Shown here: piece after piece, positions 3,851-10,095 of the stretch
Position numbering within the stretch: position 1 is the first letter of the stretch
Layout: every line of letters starts with the position of its first letter
NCBI GenBank assembly: GCA_036265435.1
Contig: DATAPB010000022.1
Coordinates: 1 to 10,095 of the forward strand
DNA length: 10,095 nt
DNA from: DASUPK01 sp036265435
GTDB lineage: Bacteria > Actinomycetota > Thermoleophilia > Solirubrobacterales > 70-9
Direction: 5' to 3'
The notes under the pieces: model-generated
Told to the model about the DNA's origin: nothing
What the model saw: only the letters and a program-made list of their open reading frames with translations
Databases searched by the model: none
Made by a program: the position numbers and the translations under genes

Positions 3851-6148
3851 GTGCGGAAGCTGGTGCTGCTGGTATCGGTTGTTGCCGGATCGCTGGTGCT
3901 CGCGCCCAGCGCGAACGCTGCGATCACGGATGTGTTCAACGGTGAGCTCACCTGCAGCACGGTGGGCCAGCAGCGCCAATGCGGGACCGATACGAGCAAT
4001 GACGGCACCGGTGTCCGGAGTACGGCCGCCAGCTGGGACGGGACCCCGATCGACGTCAAGGTCGCCTTCCCGGCCGACCCCAGTCCGGCCACCGACGGCG
4101 ACTATCCGCTGATCATCTGGGGCCACGGCTACGGCGGCTCCAAGAACGACATCTCATTCGCCGACATGCAGCGGTTCACGGATCGCGGCTACGCCGTCTT
4201 CGCGATGACCGCTCGCGGGTTCCACCAGTCGTGCGGGAAGGCCAACGCGATCGCGGACGCCGCCGGCGCCTGTGACGACGCGGGCTGGATCCATCTGATG
4301 GACGATCGCTACGAGGTCCGGGACGCCCAGTTCTTCGCCGGCGAGCTCGCCGACGAGGGGCTGGTCGACGGCCAGCGGGTCGGCGCCCTCGGCAGCTCCT
4401 ACGGCGGCGGTCTCTCCCTACAGCTGGCCAGCCTGAGGGACCGCGTGATGATGCCCGACGGCAGCCTGGTGCCGTGGACCAGTCCGGTGGATCACCATCC
4501 GATGCGGATCGCGGGCGCTGCCCCGAACGTCCCGTGGAGCGACCTCGCCTACTCGCTCACGCCGAACGGCGGCAAGCTCGACTACGTGGCCGACGCCGCG
4601 TTCACCGGGCGTGCGGGGATCGAGAAGGAATCGTTCCAGACCGGCCTCTACCTGAGCGGTCAGATTGGCGGTGCATACTGCGGACAGACGCCTCTCTATC
4701 CGGCGCCCTGCACCGACTTCCAGTCCGACATCACCCAGTGGAAGAACCGGATCGACCAGGGCGAGCCCTACGACGGCGACCCCCTGATCACCAGCATCCT
4801 CAACGAGATCGAGGCACATCACTCGGCGTACTACATCGACCACTCGACGCCGCCCGCGCCGCTCCTGATCTCGAACGGCTTCACCGACGACCTGTTCCCA
4901 GCGGATGAGGCGATCGGCTACTACAACCGGATCCGGGCCCAGTACCCGAGCGAGCCGATTTCGCTGCTCTTCGGCGACTTCGGCCATATGCGGGCCAACA
5001 ACAAGCCCGCGGACATCGCCGCGCTCACCGCGGCGACGGATGCCTGGCTCGACTTCTACGTCAAGGGCACGGGCTCGCAGCCGTTCCAGGGCGTGACCTC
5101 CTTCGCGATGACCTGCCCGGGCACCGACCCCTCCGGGGGCCCCTTCCAGGCGGGCAGCTGGGCAGGTCTCCAGAAGGGAGCCGTGCGCTTCACCGATCCG
5201 GGGGCGAAGACGATCTCCGCGAACGGAGGCTCGCCCAGCGTCGACACAACGTTCGATCCGGTCGCGGGTGACGGCGCCTGCGCCACCGCGCCGGGCGCTG
5301 ACCTCCCGGGCGTTGCGACGTACCGCCTGCCCGCGGCGGCCGGCAACGGCTACACGCTGATGGGCTCGCCCGCGGTCCTCGCGACGATCTCGTCGCCGAC
5401 GGCTAACTCCGAGCTCGCCGCGCGGCTGCTCGATGTGGCGCCCGACGGCACCGAGACCCTGGTCGACCGCCAGCTCTACCGGCCGATTGTGGGCACGGCG
5501 CGGCAGGTATTCCAGCTCCACCCGAGCGGCCATCTGTTCGCGGCCGGGCACGTGGCGAAGCTCGAGCTGCTGCCGAAGGACGCAGGCGGATCCTCGCTGA
5601 GCGACTACGGCCGGCCCGCTAACGGCCAGGGGGACATCACCGTCTCGAAGCTCGACTTCCGGATTCCGGTGCTCGAGGGACCGGGCGCCGCCGGTGGCCA
5701 GGTGGTCGCGGCTCCTGCGCTCGCTCTGCCATGCGGGACCGAGATCGCGCAGCAGTACTCGTCCTCCGAATTCGTCCGCGCCACGCTGGGCGAGGGCAAG
5801 GTCAAGGCGAAGGGCAAGAAGGTGAGCGTCCCGGTCGATGCGGCACCGGGCGCGAACCCCTGCCAGACGAAGGTCGTCCTGCTCCAGGCCAATAAGGGCA
5901 AGAAGAAGGGGCACTCGGCCAAGAAGAAGAAGGGCAAGAAGACCAAGGTCCTGGGCCGCGGCAATGCCACGATCGCCGGAGGACAGAGCAAGACCGTCAC
6001 GGTCAAGCTCACCAAGCAGGGCCGCAAGGTCGTGCGCGCCGGCACCAAGGTCCGCGTCCAGGTGACCACGGTCGACTCGGCCGGCGACACGGTCCAGATC
6101 ACGAAGGTCAAGCTCGGCGGGAAGAAGCCCAAGAAGCACAAGAGCTGA
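3851..6148 (+). CDS. Secreted CocE/NonD-type alpha/beta serine hydrolase with Lys-rich tail
   Basis: The 765-residue protein starts with a signal peptide (1-23, cut after ANA). The alpha/beta hydrolase domain follows: PLIIWGHGYGG (86-96, oxyanion side), GALGSSYGGG (178-187) with nucleophile Ser183, SNGFTDDLFP (341-350) with the likely acid Asp346, and FGDFGHMRA with His379. This is the layout of the CocE/NonD acyl esterase and X-Pro dipeptidyl-peptidase superfamily. The following beta-rich region (about 400-610) resembles the jelly-roll C-terminal domain of that family. Residues about 640-765 add a Lys/Gly-rich segment with a run of KKKKGKK and a repeat-like beta unit (GGQSKTVTVKLTKQGRKVV), a type of tail I associate with secreted Solirubrobacterales proteins. 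It probably acts outside the cell on esters or peptides; the substrate is unknown. A 12-bp dyad follows the stop. Confidence 0.85.
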   Translation: MRKLVLLVSVVAGSLVLAPSANAAITDVFNGELTCSTVGQQRQCGTDTSNDGTGVRSTAASWDGTPIDVKVAFPADPSPATDGDYPLIIWGHGYGGSKNDISFADMQRFTDRGYAVFAMTARGFHQSCGKANAIADAAGACDDAGWIHLMDDRYEVRDAQFFAGELADEGLVDGQRVGALGSSYGGGLSLQLASLRDRVMMPDGSLVPWTSPVDHHPMRIAGAAPNVPWSDLAYSLTPNGGKLDYVADAAFTGRAGIEKESFQTGLYLSGQIGGAYCGQTPLYPAPCTDFQSDITQWKNRIDQGEPYDGDPLITSILNEIEAHHSAYYIDHSTPPAPLLISNGFTDDLFPADEAIGYYNRIRAQYPSEPISLLFGDFGHMRANNKPADIAALTAATDAWLDFYVKGTGSQPFQGVTSFAMTCPGTDPSGGPFQAGSWAGLQKGAVRFTDPGAKTISANGGSPSVDTTFDPVAGDGACATAPGADLPGVATYRLPAAAGNGYTLMGSPAVLATISSPTANSELAARLLDVAPDGTETLVDRQLYRPIVGTARQVFQLHPSGHLFAAGHVAKLELLPKDAGGSSLSDYGRPANGQGDITVSKLDFRIPVLEGPGAAGGQVVAAPALALPCGTEIAQQYSSSEFVRATLGEGKVKAKGKKVSVPVDAAPGANPCQTKVVLLQANKGKKKGHSAKKKKGKKTKVLGRGNATIAGGQSKTVTVKLTKQGRKVVRAGTKVRVQVTTVDSAGDTVQITKVKLGGKKPKKHKS

Positions 6149-6158
6149 CCACGGTCTG

Positions 6159-6206
6159 ATTCCCGGCGTTTTCCCAGGCGCGTCCAGCCGCCGGAACGCC
6201 GGGAAT
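6159..6206. repeat. 12-bp perfect inverted repeat between hydrolase and acnA
   Basis: ATTCCCGGCGTT (6159-6170) and AACGCCGGGAAT (6195-6206) are perfect reverse complements with a 24-nt spacer. The element starts 10 nt after the hydrolase stop and ends on the first base of the acnA -10. It could be the hydrolase terminator, an operator for acnA, or both. Confidence 0.6.
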
Positions 6207-6211
6207 AGACT
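6206..6211 (+). promoter_or_regulatory. -10 element of acnA (leaderless start)
   Basis: TAGACT fits TAnnnT and lies exactly 6 nt before the GTG at 6218, the same layout as the dehydrogenase gene. No Shine-Dalgarno is at a working distance, so acnA mRNA is probably leaderless. Confidence 0.5.
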
Positions 6212-6217
6212 GACGTT

Positions 6218-9031
6218 GTGAGCGCGAAGGACAGCTTTGGAGCGCAGGCGACCCTCCGGGTCGGGGGTCGCGAGTTCGAGATCCACCGACTTGACGCTCT
6301 CCAGCAGCGCTTCGACGTGGCGAGGCTGCCCTATTCGCTGAAGGTCCTGCTCGAGAACTCCCTCCGTCTGGAGGACGGAACGTCGGTCACCTCGGACGAC
6401 GTCGAGGCGATCGCGAGCTGGGACGCGAAGGCGACGCCGTCGATCGAGATCCCCTTCCAGCCCGCGCGCGTCCTGATGCAGGACTTCACCGGCGTGCCGG
6501 CCGTCGTCGACCTTGCCGCGATGAGGGACGCCATGGAGGATCTCGGAGGGAATCCGTCGGCGATCAACCCGCAGGTCGACGTCGACCTGATCATCGATCA
6601 CTCGGTCCAGGTGGACGCCTTCGGCAACCAGCGCGCCTTCGAGGTGAACGCCGAGCGCGACTACGAGCGCAACGGCGAGCGCTACGCCTTCCTGCGCTGG
6701 GGCCAGACCGCCTTCGACAACTTCCGGGTCGTGCCGCCTGCCACCGGCATCTGCCACCAGGTCAATCTCGAGTATCTCGGCAGCTGCGTCTGGACGAGCA
6801 ACGCCGACGGCACGACACAGGCCTATCCCGACACACTCGTCGGCACCGACTCGCACACCACGATGATCAATGGGCTCGGCGTCCTCGGCTGGGGTGTCGG
6901 GGGGATCGAGGCCGAGGCCGCCATGCTCGGTCAGCCGATCTCGATGCTGCTGCCCCAGGTGCTCGGCTTCAGGCTCACGGGAGAGCTGCGCGAGGGCGCG
7001 ACCGCGACAGATCTCGTCCTGACCGTGACCGAGATGCTCCGGGAGAAGGGCGTGGTCTCGAAGTTCGTCGAGTTCTTCGGCCCGGGCATCTCCGGCCTCG
7101 GTCTGGCGGACAGGGCGACGATCGGGAACATGTCACCGGAATTCGGCTCGACCTGCGCGATCTTCCCAGTCGACGCGGTGACCCTTCGCTACCTCGAGTT
7201 CACCGGGAGGCCGACAGAGCAGATCGAGCTGGTCGACGCCTACACCCGCGAGCAGGGCCTCTTCCACGAGCCCGGTTCCGAGGAGCCGACCTACTCGGAC
7301 ACCCTCGAGCTGGATCTCGGGGAGGTCGAGCCGAGCATCGCCGGCCCGAAGCGACCCCAGGATCGCATCGCCCTCTCCGCCGCCAAGCCGGCCTTCATCG
7401 AGGCGATGCGGGAGTGGGACCCGGACGCCGGCGATGAGCTCGGCAACGCCCGGGACGAGGCGATCGCCGAATCCTTCCCCGCCTCGGACCCGCCGGCCGA
7501 GGACCACGACGGAGACGGCGGCAAGCCGCGCACCTACGTGGACCGGGGGGACGTCGCTGTCGCGATCGAGAGCAGCGACGCGGTCGCCGTGCAGCTCGAC
7601 AGCGGCGAGACCGTCGAGCTCGACCACGGCCACGTCGTGATCGCGGCGATCACGAGCTGCACCAACACCTCCAACCCCTCGGTCATGCTCGGCGCGGGGC
7701 TGCTCGCCAAGAAGGCGGTCGAGCGGGGGCTGCGCCGACAGCCCTGGGTGAAGACCTCGCTGGCTCCGGGCTCGATGGTGGTGACCGAATACCTCGAGAA
7801 GTCGGGCCTCGACAGATACCTGAACGAGCTGCAGTTCAACCTCGTCGGCTACGGATGCACGACCTGCATCGGCAATTCGGGGCCGCTGCCCGAGGCGATC
7901 TCGAAGGCGGTCAACGACAACGACCTGGTGGTCTGCTCGGTCCTCTCCGGTAACAGGAACTTCGAGGGCCGGATCAATCCCGACACCCGGGCCAACTATC
8001 TCGCCTCGCCACCGCTGGTCGTTGCGTACGCGCTCGCCGGGCGTATGTGCGTCGACCTGACCTCGGAGCCGCTCGGCACCGACTCGGACGACGAGCCGGT
8101 CTACCTCTCCGACATCTGGCCCAGCTCCGACGAGATCAAGCAGGTCGTCGAGGACGCTGTCCGGGCCGACATGTTCACCAAGAGCTACGCCGATGTCTTC
8201 ACCGGCGATGAGCGCTGGAAGGACATCGAGGTGCCGGAGGGCGACCGCTACACGTGGCCGGACTCGACCTACGTGCGGAAGCCGAGCTTCTTCGAGAACA
8301 TGAATCCCAAGCCGCAGCCGGTCGATCCGATCCAGGGCGCGCGCGTGCTCGCCGTGCTCGGGGACTCCGTGACCACCGACCACATCTCGCCCGCCGGCGC
8401 GATCAAGAAGGACAGCCCGGCCGGCAGCTGGCTGATCGAGCAGGGCGTCGAGGTCCGCGACTTCAATTCCTACGGCTCCCGCCGCGGCAACCACGAGGTG
8501 ATGGTCCGCGGGACCTTCGCCAACGTCCGGCTGCGAAACCAACTGGTCGAGCGCGAGGGCGGTTACACCCGCCAGTTCCCCGATGGCGAGGAGACGACGA
8601 TCTACGAGGCCGCCATGAGGTACGCGGACGATGGCGTGCCGCTCGTGGTGCTCGCGGGCAAGGAGTACGGCTCCGGGTCCTCCCGAGACTGGGCGGCGAA
8701 GGGCACGAGGCTGCTCGGTGTCCGCGCCGTGATCGCCGAGAGCTTCGAGCGGATCCACCGCTCGAACCTGATCGGGATGGGCGTGCTGCCGCTCCAGTTC
8801 GCTGACGGCGATTCGATTGCCTCCCTCGGCCTGACGGGGGAGGAGACCTTCACCGTCGGCGACCTCGAGAACGGCGAGGCGAAGATGGTCCAGGTCACCG
8901 CCTCTCGAGACGGCGCGGACGACGTCACCTTCGACGCGACCGTCCGGATCGACACGCCGAACGAGGTGAGCTACTTCCAGAACGGCGGCATCCTGCACCG
9001 GGTGCTGCGGGACCTGCGCTCGCAGGCGTAG
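6218..9031 (+). CDS. acnA: Aconitate hydratase A (aconitase)
   Basis: The 937-residue enzyme interconverts citrate and isocitrate through cis-aconitate in the TCA cycle, in the cytoplasm, using a [4Fe-4S] cluster. The cluster ligands are Cys481 (AAITSCTNTSN), Cys547 and Cys550 (GYGCTTCIGNS). Other family signatures are GTDSHTTMINGLG (209-221), VLSGNRNFEGR (575-585), LGDSVTTDHISPAGA (714-728), and the swivelling-domain motif YGSGSSRDWAAKG (817-829) with SFERIHRSNLIGMG. AcnA proteins are usually about 890-910 residues. The extra length comes mostly from an acidic insert (about 400-440) that contains DEAIAESFPASDPPA, a short signature I recall from actinobacterial aconitases and from small stand-alone proteins. 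The GTG start fits the TAGACT element and the usual N terminus. All key residues are present and the gene looks intact. Confidence 0.98.
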   Translation: MSAKDSFGAQATLRVGGREFEIHRLDALQQRFDVARLPYSLKVLLENSLRLEDGTSVTSDDVEAIASWDAKATPSIEIPFQPARVLMQDFTGVPAVVDLAAMRDAMEDLGGNPSAINPQVDVDLIIDHSVQVDAFGNQRAFEVNAERDYERNGERYAFLRWGQTAFDNFRVVPPATGICHQVNLEYLGSCVWTSNADGTTQAYPDTLVGTDSHTTMINGLGVLGWGVGGIEAEAAMLGQPISMLLPQVLGFRLTGELREGATATDLVLTVTEMLREKGVVSKFVEFFGPGISGLGLADRATIGNMSPEFGSTCAIFPVDAVTLRYLEFTGRPTEQIELVDAYTREQGLFHEPGSEEPTYSDTLELDLGEVEPSIAGPKRPQDRIALSAAKPAFIEAMREWDPDAGDELGNARDEAIAESFPASDPPAEDHDGDGGKPRTYVDRGDVAVAIESSDAVAVQLDSGETVELDHGHVVIAAITSCTNTSNPSVMLGAGLLAKKAVERGLRRQPWVKTSLAPGSMVVTEYLEKSGLDRYLNELQFNLVGYGCTTCIGNSGPLPEAISKAVNDNDLVVCSVLSGNRNFEGRINPDTRANYLASPPLVVAYALAGRMCVDLTSEPLGTDSDDEPVYLSDIWPSSDEIKQVVEDAVRADMFTKSYADVFTGDERWKDIEVPEGDRYTWPDSTYVRKPSFFENMNPKPQPVDPIQGARVLAVLGDSVTTDHISPAGAIKKDSPAGSWLIEQGVEVRDFNSYGSRRGNHEVMVRGTFANVRLRNQLVEREGGYTRQFPDGEETTIYEAAMRYADDGVPLVVLAGKEYGSGSSRDWAAKGTRLLGVRAVIAESFERIHRSNLIGMGVLPLQFADGDSIASLGLTGEETFTVGDLENGEAKMVQVTASRDGADDVTFDATVRIDTPNEVSYFQNGGILHRVLRDLRSQA

Positions 9032-9040
9032 CGCTCCGAA

Positions 9041-9062
9041 ATCGCCGATTTGCGTCGGCGAT
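9041..9062 (+). terminator. Hairpin after acnA
   Basis: ATCGCCGA and TCGGCGAT form a perfect 8-bp stem with a 6-nt loop, starting 9 nt after the acnA stop. There is no T-run. It is the likely acnA transcript end and faces the convergent non-coding RNA. Confidence 0.6.
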
Positions 9063-9181
9063 CACTGCGGTCGCGGCTGCGATCAGACCTGATCAGGGTG
9101 GTGCCGCCGCGGCTCCGCGGAGCGCGCCAGGTCGTTCCGTCGAAGCGGTGGGCCCCGTTTCCCCAATTTGATTCGGAGCCG
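9063..9181. other. Gene-free spacer between convergent transcripts
   Basis: No gene is supported here. It holds short dyads only: GATCAG/CTGATC (9081-9094), the overlapping palindrome CCTGATCAGG (9088-9097), and two CCGCGG hexamers (9107-9120). It separates the acnA hairpin from the U-tract of the minus-strand RNA. The frames open on the plus strand across it are Arg-rich and look non-coding. Confidence 0.5.
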
Positions 9182-9241
9182 AAAAAGGACGGCGTGGCGG
9201 GGCCGCGGGAGGCAGGGGGTCCACACGGCCCGCGCCACGCC
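9182..9241 (-). terminator. Intrinsic terminator of the minus-strand RNA
   Basis: On the minus strand, GGCGTGGCG(C)GGGCCG (9241-9226) pairs with CGGCCCCGCCACGCC (9205-9191), giving 15 pairs with one bulged C. GTCC and then TTTTT (9186-9182) follow. A stem this strong with a U-tract is rare in such GC-rich DNA. Confidence 0.75.
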
Positions 9242-9341
9242 TGCGCGTCGGTAGCCAGGGAGGGATTTCCGACGCGATCGTCCCGGGAGGCGGGACTGGC
9301 CCCGGGACGAGTCTTATGAAGGTAGTACGTCCTCCCGCCTC
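9182..9341 (-). ncRNA. Putative stand-alone structured non-coding RNA, about 160 nt
   Basis: A near-consensus promoter (9377-9348) would start transcription near 9341, and a hairpin with five Us ends it near 9182. The strand contains no ATG in this interval and no plausible reading frame. The RNA folds strongly. Its 5' GGAGGCGGGA (9342-9333) pairs with TCCCGCCTCC (9295-9286). TCGTCCCGGG (9310-9301) pairs with CCCGGGACGA (9287-9278). An 8-bp hairpin (9276-9269 with 9251-9244) has a 17-nt C-rich loop, and a 15-bp terminator stem follows. The first two helices interlock as an H-type pseudoknot or switch. No gene follows on this strand, so it is not an ordinary leader. I see no hallmark motifs of tmRNA, RNase P RNA or SRP RNA; 6S RNA or another known class cannot be excluded by eye. 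Confidence 0.65.
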
Positions 9342-9347
9342 CGGCCG

Positions 9348-9377
9348 ATTATCCCCTCATTGGTCCGGCGGTGTCAA
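9348..9377 (-). promoter_or_regulatory. Near-consensus promoter of the non-coding RNA
   Basis: TTGACA (9377-9372) and GATAAT (9353-9348) are separated by 18 nt. The -35 is perfect and the -10 has one mismatch to the housekeeping-sigma consensus. It is the best promoter in the window. The -35 overlaps the stop codon of the membrane protein gene. Confidence 0.7.
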
Positions 9378-9802
9378 CCGTTTTTGCCGGGAACGCCGCC
9401 GGGCCTCGCGATCCCCCAGCCGCGGCGCTCGATCAGCTCGATTCCGATCACCGTACCGAACGGTCCGATGGGCGTCAGCGTCGCCGCGAACAGCGGCCAG
9501 GGCGCCTCGCGGCGCAGCAGCGCGACGAAGATCAGCGCGCAGAGGCCGAGATAGCCGATGCCGTGCATGAGTCCGAACAGGGAGGTCTCCGAGTGGTAGC
9601 CGGGGGCGATCCAGAAGAAGAGCAGGGCCGCGAACAGGCAGGCCTCGAACCAGGAGGCGTACTTCACCCACCTGAACAGGGCGCCCGGGACAGGCTTCGG
9701 CAGCGGCTGGGCAGACGCGAGGGTGCTCCGACTATGCGAGGGCGCGCGCAAGCGCGACCCGTGAGATGTCGGAGGAGCAACCCGTTTCCTGTTGGTGGCC
9801 AA
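9374..9802 (-). CDS. Small integral membrane protein, DUF3817-like
   Basis: The 142-residue frame has three predicted membrane helices (about 47-66, 73-96 and 101-121) after a polar, Pro/Ser-rich N terminus of about 40 residues. WFEACLFAALLFFWIAP, then LMHGIGYLGLCALIF, then a closing FGTVIGIELIERRGW resemble the layout of DUF3817 proteins (an early acidic residue, a central HG, and a basic end). That family has no known function. I take TTG at 9802 as the start because TACTTT (9815-9810) lies 7 nt upstream, which fits a leaderless TAnnnT start. A shorter form from GTG at residue 46 is possible, since the conserved region begins there. The stop overlaps the promoter of the non-coding RNA. It is divergent from the zinc-ribbon gene. 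Confidence 0.65.
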   Translation of the reverse strand: MATNRKRVAPPTSHGSRLRAPSHSRSTLASAQPLPKPVPGALFRWVKYASWFEACLFAALLFFWIAPGYHSETSLFGLMHGIGYLGLCALIFVALLRREAPWPLFAATLTPIGPFGTVIGIELIERRGWGIARPGGVPGKNG

Positions 9803-9809
9803 CCGGCTG

Positions 9810-9815
9810 AAAGTA
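9810..9815 (-). promoter_or_regulatory. -10 candidate of the DUF3817-like gene
   Basis: TACTTT fits TAnnnT and sits 7 nt before the TTG at 9802. No Shine-Dalgarno is visible. Weak, but consistent with the leaderless layout of two other genes in the window. Confidence 0.3.
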
Positions 9816-9827
9816 GCGGCTGGGTGG

Positions 9828-9848
9828 GCCTCGACCGCCGGTCGAGGC
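9828..9848. repeat. 21-bp palindrome in the divergent intergenic region
   Basis: GCCTCGACC (9828-9836) and GGTCGAGGC (9840-9848) are perfect 9-bp arms around GCC. It lies between the divergent membrane-protein and zinc-ribbon genes and covers the expected -35 region of the former, so an operator is more likely than a terminator. Confidence 0.5.
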
Positions 9849-9906
9849 GGCCCTTACCGATCTTCCGACCGTTGGTCCATGGTCTTACGGGTCGCCGACT
9901 CCCAAA

Positions 9907-10095
9907 ATGCCCGCCATGAAGCGATTCCACGGAGAGCGGGACCCCAACGTGGTCATGAGAAGGCTCGTGCGGATGCAGCGTTCGTATCGGTGCGCGAGTT
10001 GCGCCGCGGAACACCACTCCTGGGCCCGACTCAGCTCATGTCCCGATTGCGGCCACTCCCTCTCGGTTGCCGTGATCAGACGCGCAGCGCTCACG
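9907..10095 (+). CDS. Zinc-ribbon protein (5' part, runs off the right edge)
   Basis: An open frame of 63 codons with no stop begins MPAMKRFHGERDPNVV and continues past the window. It has two CxxC pairs: CASC (Cys29, Cys32) and CPDC (Cys45, Cys48), 12 residues apart, in a YRCASC...SSCPDCGHSL context typical of a zinc ribbon. The first 28 residues are basic. There are two in-frame ATGs, at 9907 and 9916, and neither has a clear Shine-Dalgarno, so the start is uncertain. Zinc ribbons of this kind bind nucleic acid or stabilise small proteins; I do not recognise the family and infer no role. Most of the gene may lie outside the window. Confidence 0.6.
   Translation, partial: MPAMKRFHGERDPNVVMRRLVRMQRSYRCASCAAEHHSWARLSSCPDCGHSLSVAVIRRAALT

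Noticed and set aside
2941..6190. TCCAGCCG upstream of both leaderless genes (2941 and 6183), considered as a shared -35 or operator.
   Set aside because: The distance to the -10 differs (19 versus 23 nt) and the octamer is GC-rich and short; likely chance.
4418..6856. Very long open frame (812 codons) on the minus strand opposite the hydrolase and acnA.
   Set aside because: It is Arg/Val/Leu-rich with no recognisable domain and crosses two well-supported genes on the other strand. Long antisense frames are expected in GC-rich coding DNA.
7133..8998. 621-codon minus-strand frame inside acnA.
   Set aside because: Antisense shadow of acnA codon bias; no domain, signal or start context.
9087..9120. 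Short palindromes CCTGATCAGG and paired CCGCGG as regulatory sites.
   Set aside because: Too short and too common in GC-rich DNA, and they lie between convergent transcripts where no promoter is expected.
9050..9319. Plus-strand 89-codon frame after acnA.
   Set aside because: It is Arg-rich and passes through the acnA hairpin and most of the structured RNA; no start signal or homologous motif.
1..10095. CRISPR arrays, tRNA or rRNA genes, insertion sequences, attachment sites.
   Set aside because: No regularly spaced repeats, no tRNA-like cloverleaf or rRNA blocks noticed, and no transposase or integrase motifs in any supported gene.

Overview
The window is GC-rich DNA whose start-codon use, promoter spacing and gene content point to an actinobacterium. 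Secreted proteins with Thr-rich or Lys-rich low-complexity parts, cyclic di-AMP riboswitches before cell-wall-hydrolase-like genes, leaderless GTG starts and an actinobacterial-type aconitase suggest a member of Thermoleophilia/Solirubrobacterales. That assignment is from memory of these families, not from a search.

Left part (1-2832, all minus strand): the 5' end of an ABC-transporter ATPase gene (PotA-like) runs off the left edge. Upstream of it are three tandem paralogues, here called A (390-980), B (1340-1924) and C (2242-2832). Each encodes a small exported protein with an NlpC/P60-like Cys/His core. A and B each carry a well-preserved cyclic di-AMP (ydaO/yuaA-type) riboswitch in the 5' leader and have their own promoter; hairpins that could act as terminators follow all three genes. 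C lacks the riboswitch and seems to start at a CTG codon. If so it has 196 residues, the same as A, with a complete signal peptide that an ATG/GTG/TTG-only gene call would miss. B and C share an 82-nt identical block over the catalytic core.

Middle (2972-9031, plus strand): a short-chain dehydrogenase/reductase, apparently leaderless and divergent from C; then a large secreted CocE/NonD-type serine hydrolase with a Lys-rich C-terminal tail; then a complete aconitase gene (acnA), also apparently leaderless. A 12-bp perfect inverted repeat lies between the hydrolase and acnA and touches the acnA -10 hexamer.

Right part (9032-10095): after the acnA hairpin comes a gene-free stretch with what looks like an independent, roughly 160-nt structured non-coding RNA on the minus strand. 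It has a near-consensus promoter (TTGACA-N18-GATAAT), strong helices including a possible H-type pseudoknot, no ATG, and a GC-rich hairpin followed by five Us. I do not recognise it as a known RNA class, and it is the best candidate here for something undescribed. The promoter -35 overlaps the stop codon of a small three-helix membrane protein (DUF3817-like). Divergent from that gene, a zinc-ribbon protein gene runs off the right edge.

A, B and C probably act on peptidoglycan, with A and B likely tuned by cyclic di-AMP. The metabolic genes (dehydrogenase, hydrolase, aconitase) look like independent housekeeping units rather than one pathway.
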